A stretch of DNA of 64,000 nt, taken from NCBI GenBank assembly GCA_028752905.1, contig JAQNBH010000022.1, forward strand, positions 744,001 to 808,000. Reading direction: 5' to 3'. The translations under genes and the position numbers were made by a program. Positions 1 to 11,101 of the stretch are shown piece by piece. The notes under the pieces are model-generated. The model did not search any database. It saw nothing but the letters and a program-made list of their open reading frames with translations, and was not told the DNA's origin. The stretch comes from Cladorhizidae sp. MBARI D1340-BT2 (lineage: Eukaryota > Porifera > Demospongiae > Poecilosclerida > Cladorhizidae). How positions within the stretch are numbered: position 1 is the first letter of the stretch; each line of letters begins with the position of its first letter.

Positions 1-20
1 ATCAATAAATGTAGTGGTTT

Positions 21-62
21 TTCACTGGCAGGCCACCGCTTTGGCAACTGGAAAACGCCAGG
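21..62. repeat. GC-rich block with inverted repeats (unit 1 as reference)
   Basis: This is the only clearly GC-rich stretch of the AT-rich unit and it recurs in every unit at the same place. It contains TGGC-AG-GCCA at 26-35, GCCA/TGGC at 32-35 and 42-45 (6-base loop), CTGG/CCAG at 48-51 and 58-61 (6-base loop), and the wider pair CTGGC 25-29 / GCCAG 57-61, so alternative hairpins are possible. It is nearly invariant: the only change I saw in it is atgcc for acgcc in units 40, 48 and 61. It does not match the CENP-B box. A protein-binding or structural role is inference. Confidence 0.7.
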
Positions 63-93
63 AAAGATCGCAAACCTTACCACTTCAAATCAC

Positions 94-211
94 CATAACT
101 TGCTAATACTTAGAGTACTCAAAATTTTGGCACGTACAAAAGACAGATAATTAGAAGGGCTATCCGGTGATATAAAAATTTCTTTTTTGGGTAAAGTGTA
201 GAAAAGTTATG
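94..211. repeat. 8-bp inverted repeat and palindromes of the constant region (unit 1)
   Basis: CATAACTT at 94-101 is answered by AAGTTATG at 204-211, separated by 102 bases. Between them lie two touching perfect palindromes, GAGTACTC at 113-120 and CAAAATTTTG at 120-129. The same set recurs in every unit. Four units (63, 66, 68, 73) have cctcgag in place of cttagag at the first palindrome. Short AT palindromes and A/T tracts of this sort are common in satellites and favour bent DNA; that link is general knowledge, not shown here. Confidence 0.65.
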
Positions 212-234
212 AGCTTTACGGCAAAATAACAAGA

Positions 235-249
235 TTTTGGGGGGGGAAA
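235..249 (+). repeat. Constant-length T/G/A run (unit 1, T4G8A3)
   Basis: Each unit has a run of T then G then A directly before 'atgagaaacatatag'. The forms are T4G8A3, T5G7A3, T5G6A4, T4G7A4, plus T4AG7A3 (units 70, 75) and T5G2A2G2A4 (units 45, 55, 57). In every copy I read, the total is 15 bases: the variants are substitutions at the borders or inside the run, not changes of length. The run is a good lineage marker for the array. Confidence 0.8.
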
Positions 250-734
250 TGAGAAACATATAGACCAAATTAGGGCAAATATCAAGATAGAGAACACATA
301 ATGAAACCTATCATTAGAATCATATCAAGTCCATTACAGTGAAGTGTGCAGAATATTATGGATGTTTGATATCAACAGAGAGCACAGGGAGAGACCTATC
401 TTAATAGCTATATATCAAGTTTATACAGTGAAGTGTGGAGAATCTATGAAGCTAACCTGTTTAGCATCAAGATAGAGAACACATAGAGAAACCTATCTTG
501 TGATTCTATGTATGCAGAATATACGGATGTTTGGTATCAAGAGAGAGAACAGAGAGAGGCCTACCTTTAGAGCTATATATCAAGTCTATTCAGTGAAGTG
601 TGGATAATCTACGAAGCTAACATGTTTAGCATCAAGTAAGAGTACAATTCATAACTGCCCTAATTAACAAGACCAAAGTCCCAGATTTTGTCAACTGATA
701 GAGAAGGCCCTTATCTGCAACATGTCAACAGATT

Positions 735-1468
735 ATCAATAAATGTAGTGGTTTTTCACTGGCAGGCCACCGCTTTGGCAACTGGAAAACGCCAGGAAAG
801 ATCGCAAACCTTAACACTTCAAATCACCATAACTTGCTAATACTTAGAGTACTCAAAATTTTGGCACGTACAAAAGACAGATAATTAGAAGGGCTATCCG
901 GTGATATAAAAATTTCTTTTTTGGGTAAAGTGTAGAAAAGTTATGAGCTTTACGGCAAAATAACAAGATTTTTGGGGGGGAAATGAGAAACATATAGACC
1001 AAATTAGGGCAAATATCAAGATAGAGAACACATAATGAAACCTATCATTAGAATCATATCAAGTCCATTACAGTGAAGTGTGCAGAATATTATGGATGTT
1101 TGATATCAACAGAGAGCACAGGGAGAGACCTATCTTAATAGCTATATATCAAGTTTATACAGTGAAGTGTGGAGAATCTATGAAGCTAACCTGTTTAGCA
1201 TCAAGATAGAGAACACATAGAGAAACCTATCTTGTGATTCTATGTATGCAGAATATACGGATGTTTGGTATCAAGAGAGAGCACTTAGAGAGTCCTATCT
1301 TAATAGCTATACATCAAGTCTATTCAGTGAAGTGTGGATAATCTACGAAGCTAACATGTTTAGCATCAAGTAAGAGTACAATTCATAACTGACCTAATTA
1401 ACAAGACCAAAGTCCCAGATTTTGTCAACTGATAGAGAAGGCCCTTATCTGCAACATGTCAACAGATT
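735..1468 (+). repeat. Unit 2, short S2 (734 bp)
   Basis: Class A, T5G7A3, gtgattc, ctgacc. Matches unit 32 at every marker scored. Confidence 0.9.
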
Positions 1469-2375
1469 ATCAATAAATGTAGTGGTTTTTCACTGGCAGG
1501 CCACCGCTTTGGCAACTGGAAAACGCCAGGAAAGATCGCAAACCTTACCACTTCAAATCACCATAACTTGCTAATACTTAGAGTACTCAAAATTTTGGCA
1601 CGTACAAAAGACAGATAATTAGAAGGGCTATCCGGTGATATAAAAATTTCTTTTTTGGGTAAAGTGTAGAAAAGTTATGAGCTTTACGGCAAAATAACAA
1701 GATTTTGGGGGGGGAAATGAGAAACATATAGACCAAATTAGGGCAAATATCAAGATAGAGAACACATAATGAAACCTATCATTAGAATCATATCAAGTCC
1801 ATTACAGTGAAGTGTGCAGAATATTATGGTTGTTTGATATCAACAGAGAGCACAGGGAGAGACCTATCTTAATAGCTATATATCAAGTTTATACAGTGAA
1901 GTGTGGAGAATCTATGAAGCTAACCTGTTTAGCATCAAGATAGAGAACACATAGAGAAACCTATCTTGTGATTCTATGTATGCAGAATATACGGATGTTT
2001 GGTATCAAGAGAGAGAACAGAGAGAGGCCTACCTTTAGAGCTATATATCAAGTCTATTCAGTGAAGTGTGGAGAATCTATGAAGCTAACATGTTTAGCTC
2101 AAGATAGAGAACACTGAGAGATACCTATCTTGCAAGTCCATTACAGTGAAGTGTGCAGAATATATGGATGTTTGGTATCAAGAGAGAGCACTTAGAGAGT
2201 CCTATCTTAATAGCTATACATCAAGTCTATTCAGTGAAGTGTGGATAATCTACGAAGCTAACATGTTTAGCATCAAGTAAGAGTACAATTCATAACTGCC
2301 CTAATTAACAAGACCAAAGTCCCAGATTTTGTCAACTGATAGAGAAGGCCCTTATCTGCAACATGTCAACAGATT
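1469..2375 (+). repeat. Unit 3, long (907 bp)
   Basis: Class A, T4G8A3, ttacc, ggttg in place of ggatg, ctgccc. Matches unit 33 at every marker scored; with unit 2 it forms the S2+long dimer. Confidence 0.9.
1746..2286 (+). repeat. Internal A/B subrepeat domain (unit 3 as reference for long units)
   Basis: The second half of the unit is built of degenerate monomers starting at 'cagtgaagtgtg'. In unit 3 a partial B tail lies at about 1746-1792, followed by A1 1805-1893, B1 1894-1970, A2 1971-2058 (its first bases are diverged), B2 2059-2143, A3 2144-2231 and a truncated B3 2232-2286. A monomers continue with 'cagaatat..ggatgttt', B monomers with 'gagaatctatgaagctaac'. A2 to A3 and B2 to B3 are both exactly 173 bp apart, the length by which long and short units differ. 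An A+B pair is thus close to the nucleosomal repeat scale. Confidence 0.85.
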
Positions 2376-3283
2376 ATCAATAAATGTAGTGGTTTTTCAC
2401 TGGCAGGCCACCGCTTTGGCAACTGGAAAACGCCAGGAAAGATCGCAAACCTTAACACTTCAAATCACCATAACTTGCTAATACTTAGAGTACTCAAAAT
2501 TTTGGCACGTACAAAAGACAGATAATTAGAAGGGCTATCCGGTGATATAAAAATTATCTTTTTTGGGTAAAGTGTAGAAAAGTTATGAGCTTTACGGCAA
2601 AATAACAAGATTTTTGGGGGGAAAATGAGAAACATATAGTCCAAATTAGGGCAAATATCAATATAGAGAACACATAATGAAACCTATCATTCGAATCATA
2701 TCAAGTCCATTACAGTGAAGTGTGCAGAATATTATGGATGTTTGATATCAACAGAGAGCACAGGGAGAGACCTATCTTAATAGCTATATATCAAGTTTAT
2801 ACAGTGAAGTGTGGAGAATCTATGAAGCTAACCTGTTTAGCATCAAGATAGAGAACACATAGAGAAACCTATCTTGTGATTCTATGTATGCAGAATATAC
2901 GGATGTTTGGTATCAAGAGAGAGAACAGAGAGAGGCCTACCTTTAGAGCTATATATCAAGTCTATTCAGTGAAGTGTGGAGAATCTATGAAGCTAACATG
3001 TTTAGCTCAAGATAGAGAACACTGAGAGATACCTATCTTGCAAGTCCATTACAGTGAAGTGTGCAGAATATATGGATGTTTGGTATCAAGAGAGAGCACT
3101 TAGAGAGTCATATCTTAATAGCTATACATCAAGTCTATTCAGTGAAGTGTGGATAATCTACGAAGCTAACATGTTTAGCATCAAGTAAGAGTACAATTCA
3201 TAACTGCCCTAATTAACAAGACCAAAGTCCCAGATTTTGTCAACTGATAGAGAAGGCCCTTATCTGCAACATGTCAACAGATT
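2376..3283 (+). repeat. Unit 4, long (908 bp)
   Basis: Mosaic: class A front but with an extra base (aaaaattatc), T5G6A4, then class B middle. Private tatagtcc for tatagacc, and gagagtcat shared with unit 5. Confidence 0.9.
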
Positions 3284-4190
3284 ATCAATAAATGTAGTGG
3301 TTTTTCACTGGCAGGCCACCGCTTTGGCAACTGGAAAACGCCAGGAAAGATCGCAAACCTTAACACTTCAAATCACCATAACTTGCTAATACTTAGAGTA
3401 CTCAAAATTTTGGCAGGTACAAAAGACAGATAATTAGAAGAGCTATCCGGTGATTTAAAATTTTCTTTTTTGGGTAAAGTGTAGAAAAGTTATGAGCTTT
3501 ACGGCAAAATAACAAGATTTTGGGGGGGGAAATGAGAAACATATAGACCAAATTAGGGCAAATATCAAGATAGAGAACACATAATGAAACCTATCATTAG
3601 AATCATATCAAGTCCATTACAGTGAAGTGTGCAGAATATTATGGATGTTTGATATCAACAGAGAGCACAGGGAGAGACCTATCTTAATAGCTATATATCA
3701 AGTTTATACAGTGAAGTGTGGATAATCTATGAAGCTAACCTGTTTAGCATCAAGATAGAGAACACATAGAGAAACCTATCTTGTGATTCTATGTATGCAG
3801 AATATACGGATGTTTGGTATCAAGAGAGAGAACAGAGAGAGGCCTACCTTTAGAGCTATATATCAAGTCTATTCAGTGAAGTGTGGAGAATCTATGAAGC
3901 TAACATGTTTAGCTCAAGATAGAGAACACTGAGAGATACCTATCTTGCAAGTCCATTACAGTGAAGTGTGCAGAATATATGGATGTTTGGTATCAAGAGA
4001 GAGCACTTAGAGAGTCATATCTTAATAGCTATACATCAAGTCTATTCAGTGAAGTGTGGATAATCTACGAAGCTAACATGTTTAGCATCAAGTAAGAGTA
4101 CAATTCATAACTGCCCTAATTAACAAGACCAAAGTCCCAGATTTTGTCAACTGATAGAGAAGGCCCTTATCTGCAACATGTCAACAGATT
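3284..4190 (+). repeat. Unit 5, long (907 bp)
   Basis: Class A middle, T4G8A3. Shares caggtac, gaagagc and gatttaaaattttc with unit 6. Private gataatctatg in B1 and gagagtcat as in unit 4. Confidence 0.9.
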
Positions 4191-5097
4191 ATCAATAAAT
4201 GTAGTGGTTTTTCACTGGCAGGCCACCGCTTTGGCAACTGGAAAACGCCAGGAAAGATCGCAAACCTTAACACTTCAAATCACCATAACTTGCTAATACT
4301 TAGAGTACTCAAAATTTTGGCAGGTACAAAAGACAGATAATTAGAAGAGCTATCCGGTGATTTAAAATTTTCTTTTTTGGGTAAAGTGTAGAAAAGTTAT
4401 GAGCTTTACGGCAAAATAACAAGATTTTGGGGGGGGAAATGAGAAACATATAGACCAAATTAGGGCAAATATCAAGATAGAGAACACATAATGAAACCTA
4501 TCATTAGAATCATATCAAGTCCATTACAGTGAAGTGTGCAGAATATTATGGATGTTTGATATCAACAGAGAGCACAGGGAGAGACCTATCTTAATAGCTA
4601 TATATCAAGTTTTTACAGTGAAGTGTGGAGAATCTATGAAGCTAACCTGTTTAGCATCAAGATAGAGAACACATAGAGAAACCTATCTTGTGATTCTATG
4701 TATGCAGAATATACGGATGTTTGGTATCAAGAGAGAGAACAGAGAGAGGCCTACCTTTAGAGCTATATATCAAGTCTATTCAGTGAAGTGTGGAGAATCT
4801 ATGAAGCTAACATGTTTAGCTCAAGATAGAGAACACTGAGAGATACCTATCTTGCAAGTCCATTACAGTGAAGTGTGCTGAATATATGGATGTTTGGTAT
4901 CAAGAGAGAGCACTTAGAGAGTCCTATCTTAATAGCTATACATCAAGTCTATTCAGTGAAGTGTGGATAATCTACGAAGCTAACATGTTTAGCATCAAGT
5001 AAGAGTACAATTCATAACTGCCCTAATTAACAAGACCAAAGTCCCAGATTTTGTCAACTGATAGATAAGGCCCTTATCTGCAACATGTCAACAGATT
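4191..5097 (+). repeat. Unit 6, long (907 bp)
   Basis: Front as unit 5 (caggtac, gaagagc, gatttaaaattttc), T4G8A3, gttttta in A1, and private gtgctgaat and gatagataagg. Units 5 and 6 are adjacent sister copies in their front part. Confidence 0.9.
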
Positions 5098-6005
5098 ATC
5101 AATAAATGTAGTGGTTTTTCACTGGCAGGCCACCGCTTTGGCAACTGGAAAACGCCAGGAAAGATCGCAAACCTTAACACTTCAAATCACCATAACTTGC
5201 TAATACTTAGAGTACTCAAAATTTTGGCACGTACAAAAGACAGATAATCAGAAGGGCTATCCGTTGATATAAAATTTATCTTTTTTGAGTAAAGTGTAGA
5301 AAAGTTATGAGCTTTACGGCAAAATAACAAGATTTTTGGGGGGAAAATGAGAAACATATAGACCAAATTAGGGCAAATATCAATATAGAGAACACATAAT
5401 GAAACCTATCATTCGAATCATATCAAGTCCATTACAGTGAAGTGTGCAGAATATTATGGATGTTTGATATCAACAGAGAGCACAGGGAGAGACCTATCTT
5501 AATAGCTATATATCAAGTTTATACAGTGAAGTGTGGAGAATCTATGAAGCTAACCTGTTTAGCATCAAGATAGAGAACACATAGAGAAACCTATCTTGTG
5601 ATTCTATGTATGCAGAATATACGGATGTTTGGTATCAAGAGAGAGAACAGAGAGAGGCCTACCTTTAGAGCTATATATCAAGTCTATTCAGTGACGTGTG
5701 GAGAATCTATGAAGCTAACATGTTTAGCTCAAGATAGAGAACACTGAGAGATACCTATCTTGCAAGTCCATTACAGTGAAGTGTGCAGAATATATGGATG
5801 TTTGGTATCAAGAGAGAGCACTTAGAGAGTCCTATCTTAATAGCTATACATCAAGTCTATTCAGTGAAGTGTGGATAATCTACGAAGCTAACATGTTTAG
5901 CATCAAGTAAGAGTACAATTCATAACTGCCCTAATTAACAAGACCAAAGTCCCAGATTTTGTCAACTGATAGAGAAGGCCCTTATCTGCAACATGTCAAC
6001 AGATT
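5098..6005 (+). repeat. Unit 7, long (908 bp)
   Basis: Typical class B: ataatcag, gttgat, gagtaaag, T5G6A4, caatatag, cattcg, and gacgtg in B2. Same markers as unit 9. Confidence 0.9.
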
Positions 6006-6911
6006 ATCAATAAATGTAGTGGTTTTTCACTGGCAGGCCACCGCTTTGGCAACTGGAAAACGCCAGGAAAGATCGCAAACCTTAACACTTCAAATCACCA
6101 TAACTTGCTAATACTTAGAGTACTCAAAATTTTGGCACGTACAAAAGACAGAAATTAGAAGGGCTATCCGTTGATATAAAAATTTCTTTTTTGGGTAAAG
6201 TGTAGAAAAGTTATGAGCTTTACGGCAAAATAACAAGATTTTGGGGGGGAAAATGAGAAACATATAGACCAAATTAGGGCAAATATCAATATAGAGAACA
6301 CATAATGAAACCTATCATTCGAATCATATCAAGTCCATTACAGTGAAGTGTGCAGAATATTATGGATGTTTGATATCAACAGAGAGCACAGGGAGAGACC
6401 TATCTTAATAGCTATATATCAAGTTTATACAGTGAAGTGTGGAGAATCTATGAAGCTAACCTGTTTAGCATCAAGATAGAGAACACATAGAGAAACCTAT
6501 CTTGTGATTCTATGTATGCAGAATATACGGATGTTTGGTATCAAGAGAGAGAACAGAGAGAGGCCTACCTTTAGAGCTATATATCAAGTCTATTCAGTGA
6601 CGTGTGGAGAATCTATGAAGCTAACATGTTTAGCTCAAGATAGAGAACACTGAGAGATACCTATCTTGCAAGTCCATTACAGTGAAGTGTGCAGAATATA
6701 TGGATGTTTGGTATCAAGAGAGAGCACTTAGAGAGTCCTATCTTAATAGCTATACATCAAGTCTATTCAGTGAAGTGTGGATAATCTACGAAGCTAACAT
6801 GTTTAGCATCAAGTAAGAGTACAATTCATAACTGCCCTAATTAACAAGACCAAAGTCCCAGATTTTGTCAACTGATAGAGAAGGCCCTTATCTGCAACAT
6901 GTCAACAGATT
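6006..6911 (+). repeat. Unit 8, long (906 bp)
   Basis: Mosaic: gaaattag of class C but gttgat of class B, T4G7A4, class B middle and gacgtg. Confidence 0.9.
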
Positions 6912-7819
6912 ATCAATAAATGTAGTGGTTTTTCACTGGCAGGCCACCGCTTTGGCAACTGGAAAACGCCAGGAAAGATCGCAAACCTTAACACTTCAAA
7001 TCACCATAACTTGCTAATACTTAGAGTACTCAAAATTTTGGCACGTACAAAAGACAGATAATCAGAAGGGCTATCCGTTGATATAAAATTTATCTTTTTT
7101 GAGTAAAGTGTAGAAAAGTTATGAGCTTTACGGCAAAATAACAAGATTTTTGGGGGGAAAATGAGAAACATATAGACCAAATTAGGGCAAATATCAATAT
7201 AGAGAACACATAATGAAACCTATCATTCGAATCATATCAAGTCCATTACAGTGAAGTGTGCAGAATATTATGGATGTTTGATATCAACAGAGAGCACAGG
7301 GAGAGACCTATCTTAATAGCTATATATCAAGTTTATACAGTGAAGTGTGGAGAATCTATGAAGCTAACCTGTTTAGCATCAAGATAGAGAACACATAGAG
7401 AAACCTATCTTGTGATTCTATGTATGCAGAATATACGGATGTTTGGTATCAAGAGAGAGAACAGAGAGAGGCCTACCTTTAGAGCTATATATCAAGTCTA
7501 TTCAGTGACGTGTGGAGAATCTATGAAGCTAACATGTTTAGCTCAAGATAGAGAACACTGAGAGATACCTATCTTGCAAGTCCATTACAGTGAAGTGTGC
7601 AGAATATATGGATGTTTGGTATCAAGAGAGAGCACTTAGAGAGTCCTATCTTAATAGCTATACATCAAGTCTATTCAGTGAAGTGTGGATAATCTACGAA
7701 GCTAACATGTTTAGCATCAAGTAAGAGTACAATTCATAACTGCCCTAATTAACAAGACCAAAGTCCCAGATTTTGTCAACTGATAGAGAAGGCCCTTATC
7801 TGCAACATGTCAACAGATT
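6912..7819 (+). repeat. Unit 9, long (908 bp)
   Basis: Class B, T5G6A4, gacgtg; same markers as unit 7, two units away. Confidence 0.9.
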
Positions 7820-8552
7820 ATCAATAAATGTAGTGGTTTTTCACTGGCAGGCCACCGCTTTGGCAACTGGAAAACGCCAGGAAAGATCGCAAACCTTAAC
7901 ACTTCAAATCACCATAACTTGCTAATACTTAGAGTACTCAAAATTTTGGCACGTACAAAAGACAGAAATTAGAAGGGCTATCCGGTGATATAAAAATTTC
8001 TTTTTTGGGTAAAGTGTAGAAAAGTTATGAGCTTTACGGCAAAATAACAAGATTTTGGGGGGGGAAATGAGAAACATATAGACCAAATTAGGGCAAATAT
8101 CAAGATAGAGAACACATAATGAAACCTATCATTCGAATCATATCAAGTCCATTACAGTGAAGTGTGCAGAATATTATGGATGTTTGATATCAACAGAGAG
8201 CACAGGGAGAGACCTATCTTAATAGCTATATATCAAGTTTATACAGTGAAGTGTGGAGAATCTATGAAGCTAACCTGTTTAGCATCAAGATAGAGAACAC
8301 ATAGAGAAACCTATCTTGTGATTCTATGTATGCAGAATATACGGATGTTTGGTATCAAGAGAGAGAACAGAGAGAGGCCTACCTTTAGAGCTATATATCA
8401 AGTCTATTCAGTGAAGTGTGGATAATCTACGAAGCTAACATGTTTAGCATCAAGTAAGAGTACAATTCATAACTGCCCTAATTAACAAGACCAAAGTCCC
8501 AGATTTTGTCAACTGATAGAGAAGGCCCTTATCTGCAACATGTCAACAGATT
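7820..8552 (+). repeat. Unit 10, short S1 (733 bp)
   Basis: Class C (gaaattag, ggtgat, caagatag, cattcg), T4G8A3, ctgccc. Starts block H1 copy a; counterpart is unit 17. Confidence 0.9.
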
Positions 8553-9286
8553 ATCAATAAATGTAGTGGTTTTTCACTGGCAGGCCACCGCTTTGGCAAC
8601 TGGAAAACGCCAGGAAAGATCGCAAACCTTAACACTTCAAATCACCATAACTTGCTAATACTTAGAGTACTCAAAATTTTGGCACTTACAAAAGACAGAT
8701 AATTAGAAGGGCTATCCGGTGATATAAAAATTTCTTTTTTGGGTAAAGTGTAGAAAAGTTATGAGCTTTACGGCAAAATAACAAGATTTTGGGGGGGAAA
8801 ATGAGAAACATATAGACCAAATTAGGGCAAATATCAAGATAGAGAACACATAATGAAACCTATCATTAGAATCATATCAAGTCCATTACAGTGAAGTGTG
8901 CAGAATATTATGGATGTTTGATATCAACAGAGAGCACAGGGAGAGACCTATCTTAATAGCTATATATCAAGTTTATACAGTGAAGTGTGGAGAATCTATG
9001 AAGCTAACCTGTTTAGCATCAAGATAGAGAACACATAGAGAAACCTATCTTGTTATTCTATGTATGCAGAATATACGGATGTTTGGTATCAAGAGAGAGC
9101 ACTTAGAGAGTCCTATCTTAATAGCTATACATCAAGTCTATTCAGTGAAGTGTGGATAATCTACGAAGCTAACATGTTTAGCATCAAGTAAGAGTACAAT
9201 TCATAACTGACCTAATTAACAAGACCAAAGTCCCAGATTTTGTCAACTGATAGAGAAGGCCCTTATCTGCAACATGTCAACAGATT
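8553..9286 (+). repeat. Unit 11, short S2 (734 bp)
   Basis: Class A with cacttac, T4G7A4, gttattc, ctgacc. Counterpart is unit 18. Confidence 0.9.
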
Positions 9287-10193
9287 ATCAATAAATGTAG
9301 TGGTTTTTCACTGGCAGGCCACCGCTTTGGCAACTGGAAAACGCCAGGAAAGATCGCAAACCTTAACACTTCAAATCACCATAACTTGCTAATACTTAGA
9401 GTACTCAAAATTTTGGCAGGTACAAAAGACAGATAATTAGAAGGGCTATCCGGTGATATAAAAATTTCTTTTTTGGGTAAAGTGTAGAAAAGTTATGAGC
9501 TTTACGGCAAAATAACAAGATTTTGGGGGGGGAAATGAGAAACATATAGACCAAATTAGGGCAAATATCAAGATAGAGAACACATAATGAAACCTATCAT
9601 TAGAATCATATCAAGTCCATTACAGTGAAGTGTGCAGAATATTATGGATGTTTGATATCAACAGAGAGCACAGGGAGAGACCTATCTTAATAGCTATATA
9701 TCAAGTTTTTACAGTGAAGTGTGGAGAATCTATGAAGCTAACCTGTTTAGCATCAAGATAGAGAACACATAGAGAAACCTATCTTGTGATTCTATGTATG
9801 CAGAATATACGGATGTTTGGTATCAAGAGAGAGAACAGAGAGAGGCCTACCTTTAGAGCTATATATCAAGTCTATTCAGTGAAGTGTGGAGAATCTATGA
9901 AGCTAACATGTTTAGCTCAAGATAGAGAACACTGAGAGATACCTATCTTGCAAGTCCATTACAGTGAAGTGTGCAGAATATATGGATGTTTGGTATCAAG
10001 AGAGAGCACTTAGAGAGTCCTATCTTAATAGCTATACATCAAGTCTATTCAGTGAAGTGTGGATAATCTACGAAGCTAACATGTTTAGCATCAAGTAAGA
10101 GTACAATTCATAACTGCCCTAATTAACAAGACCAAAGTCCCAGATTTTGTCAACTGATAGAGAAGGCCCTTATCTGCAACATGTCAACAGATT
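9287..10193 (+). repeat. Unit 12, long (907 bp)
   Basis: Class A with caggtac, T4G8A3, gttttta, gaagtg in B2, ctgccc. Counterpart is unit 19. The back half resembles unit 6. Confidence 0.9.
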
Positions 10194-11101
10194 ATCAATA
10201 AATGTAGTGGTTTTTCACTGGCAGGCCACCGCTTTGGCAACTGGAAAACGCCAGGAAAGATCGCAAACCTTAACACTTCAAATCACCATAACTTGCTAAT
10301 ACTTAGAGTACTCAAAATTTTGGCACGTACAAAAGACAGATAATCAGAAGGGCTATCCGTTGATATAAAATTTATCTTTTTTGAGTAAAGTGTAGAAAAG
10401 TTATGAGCTTTACGGCAAAATAACAAGATTTTTGGGGGGGAAATGAGAAACATATAGACCAAATTAGGGCAAATATCAATATAGAGAACACATAATGAAA
10501 CCTATCATTCGAATCATATCAAGTCCATTACAGTGAAGTGTGCAGAATATTATGGATGTTTGATATCAACAGAGAGCACAGGGAGAGACCTATCTTAATA
10601 GCTATATATCAAGTTTATACAGTGAAGTGTGGAGAATCTATGAAGCTAACCTGTTTAGCATCAAGATAGAGAACACATAGAGAAACCTATCTTGTGATTC
10701 TATGTATGCAGAATATACGGATGTTTGGTATCAAGAGAGAGAACAGAGAGAGGCCTACCTTTAGAGCTATATATCAAGTCTATTCAGTGACGTGTGGAGA
10801 ATCTATGAAGCTAACATGTTTAGCTCAAGATAGAGAACACTGAGAGATACCTATCTTGCAAGTCCATTACAGTGAAGTGTGCAGAATATATGGATGTTTG
10901 GTATCAAGAGAGAGCACTTAGAGAGTCCTATCTTAATAGCTATACATCAAGTCTATTCAGTGAAGTGTGGATAATCTACGAAGCTAACATGTTTAGCATC
11001 AAGTAAGAGTACAATTCATAACTGCCCTAATTAACAAGACCAAAGTCCCAGATTTTGTCAACTGATAGAGAAGGCCCTTATCTGCAACATGTCAACAGAT
11101 T
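10194..11101 (+). repeat. Unit 13, long (908 bp)
   Basis: Class B, T5G7A3, gacgtg. Counterpart is unit 20; also like unit 23. Confidence 0.9.

Larger units (their letters stand above)
1..734 (+). repeat. Unit 1, short S1 (734 bp)
   Basis: Class A front and middle, T4G8A3, ctgccc. It carries ttacc, a marker otherwise found only in units that directly follow an S2 unit, so the missing upstream neighbour may be S2. Confidence 0.9.

Noticed and set aside
21..62. CENP-B box in the GC-rich block
   Set aside because: The block lacks the TTCG..A..CGGG core; only general GC content and dyads are shared.
1..150. Open frame of about 64 codons on the + strand across the GC-rich block of each unit
   Set aside because: It has no in-frame ATG, ends at taa near base 150, recurs identically in every unit and has no recognisable domain; unit length shifts the frame from copy to copy.
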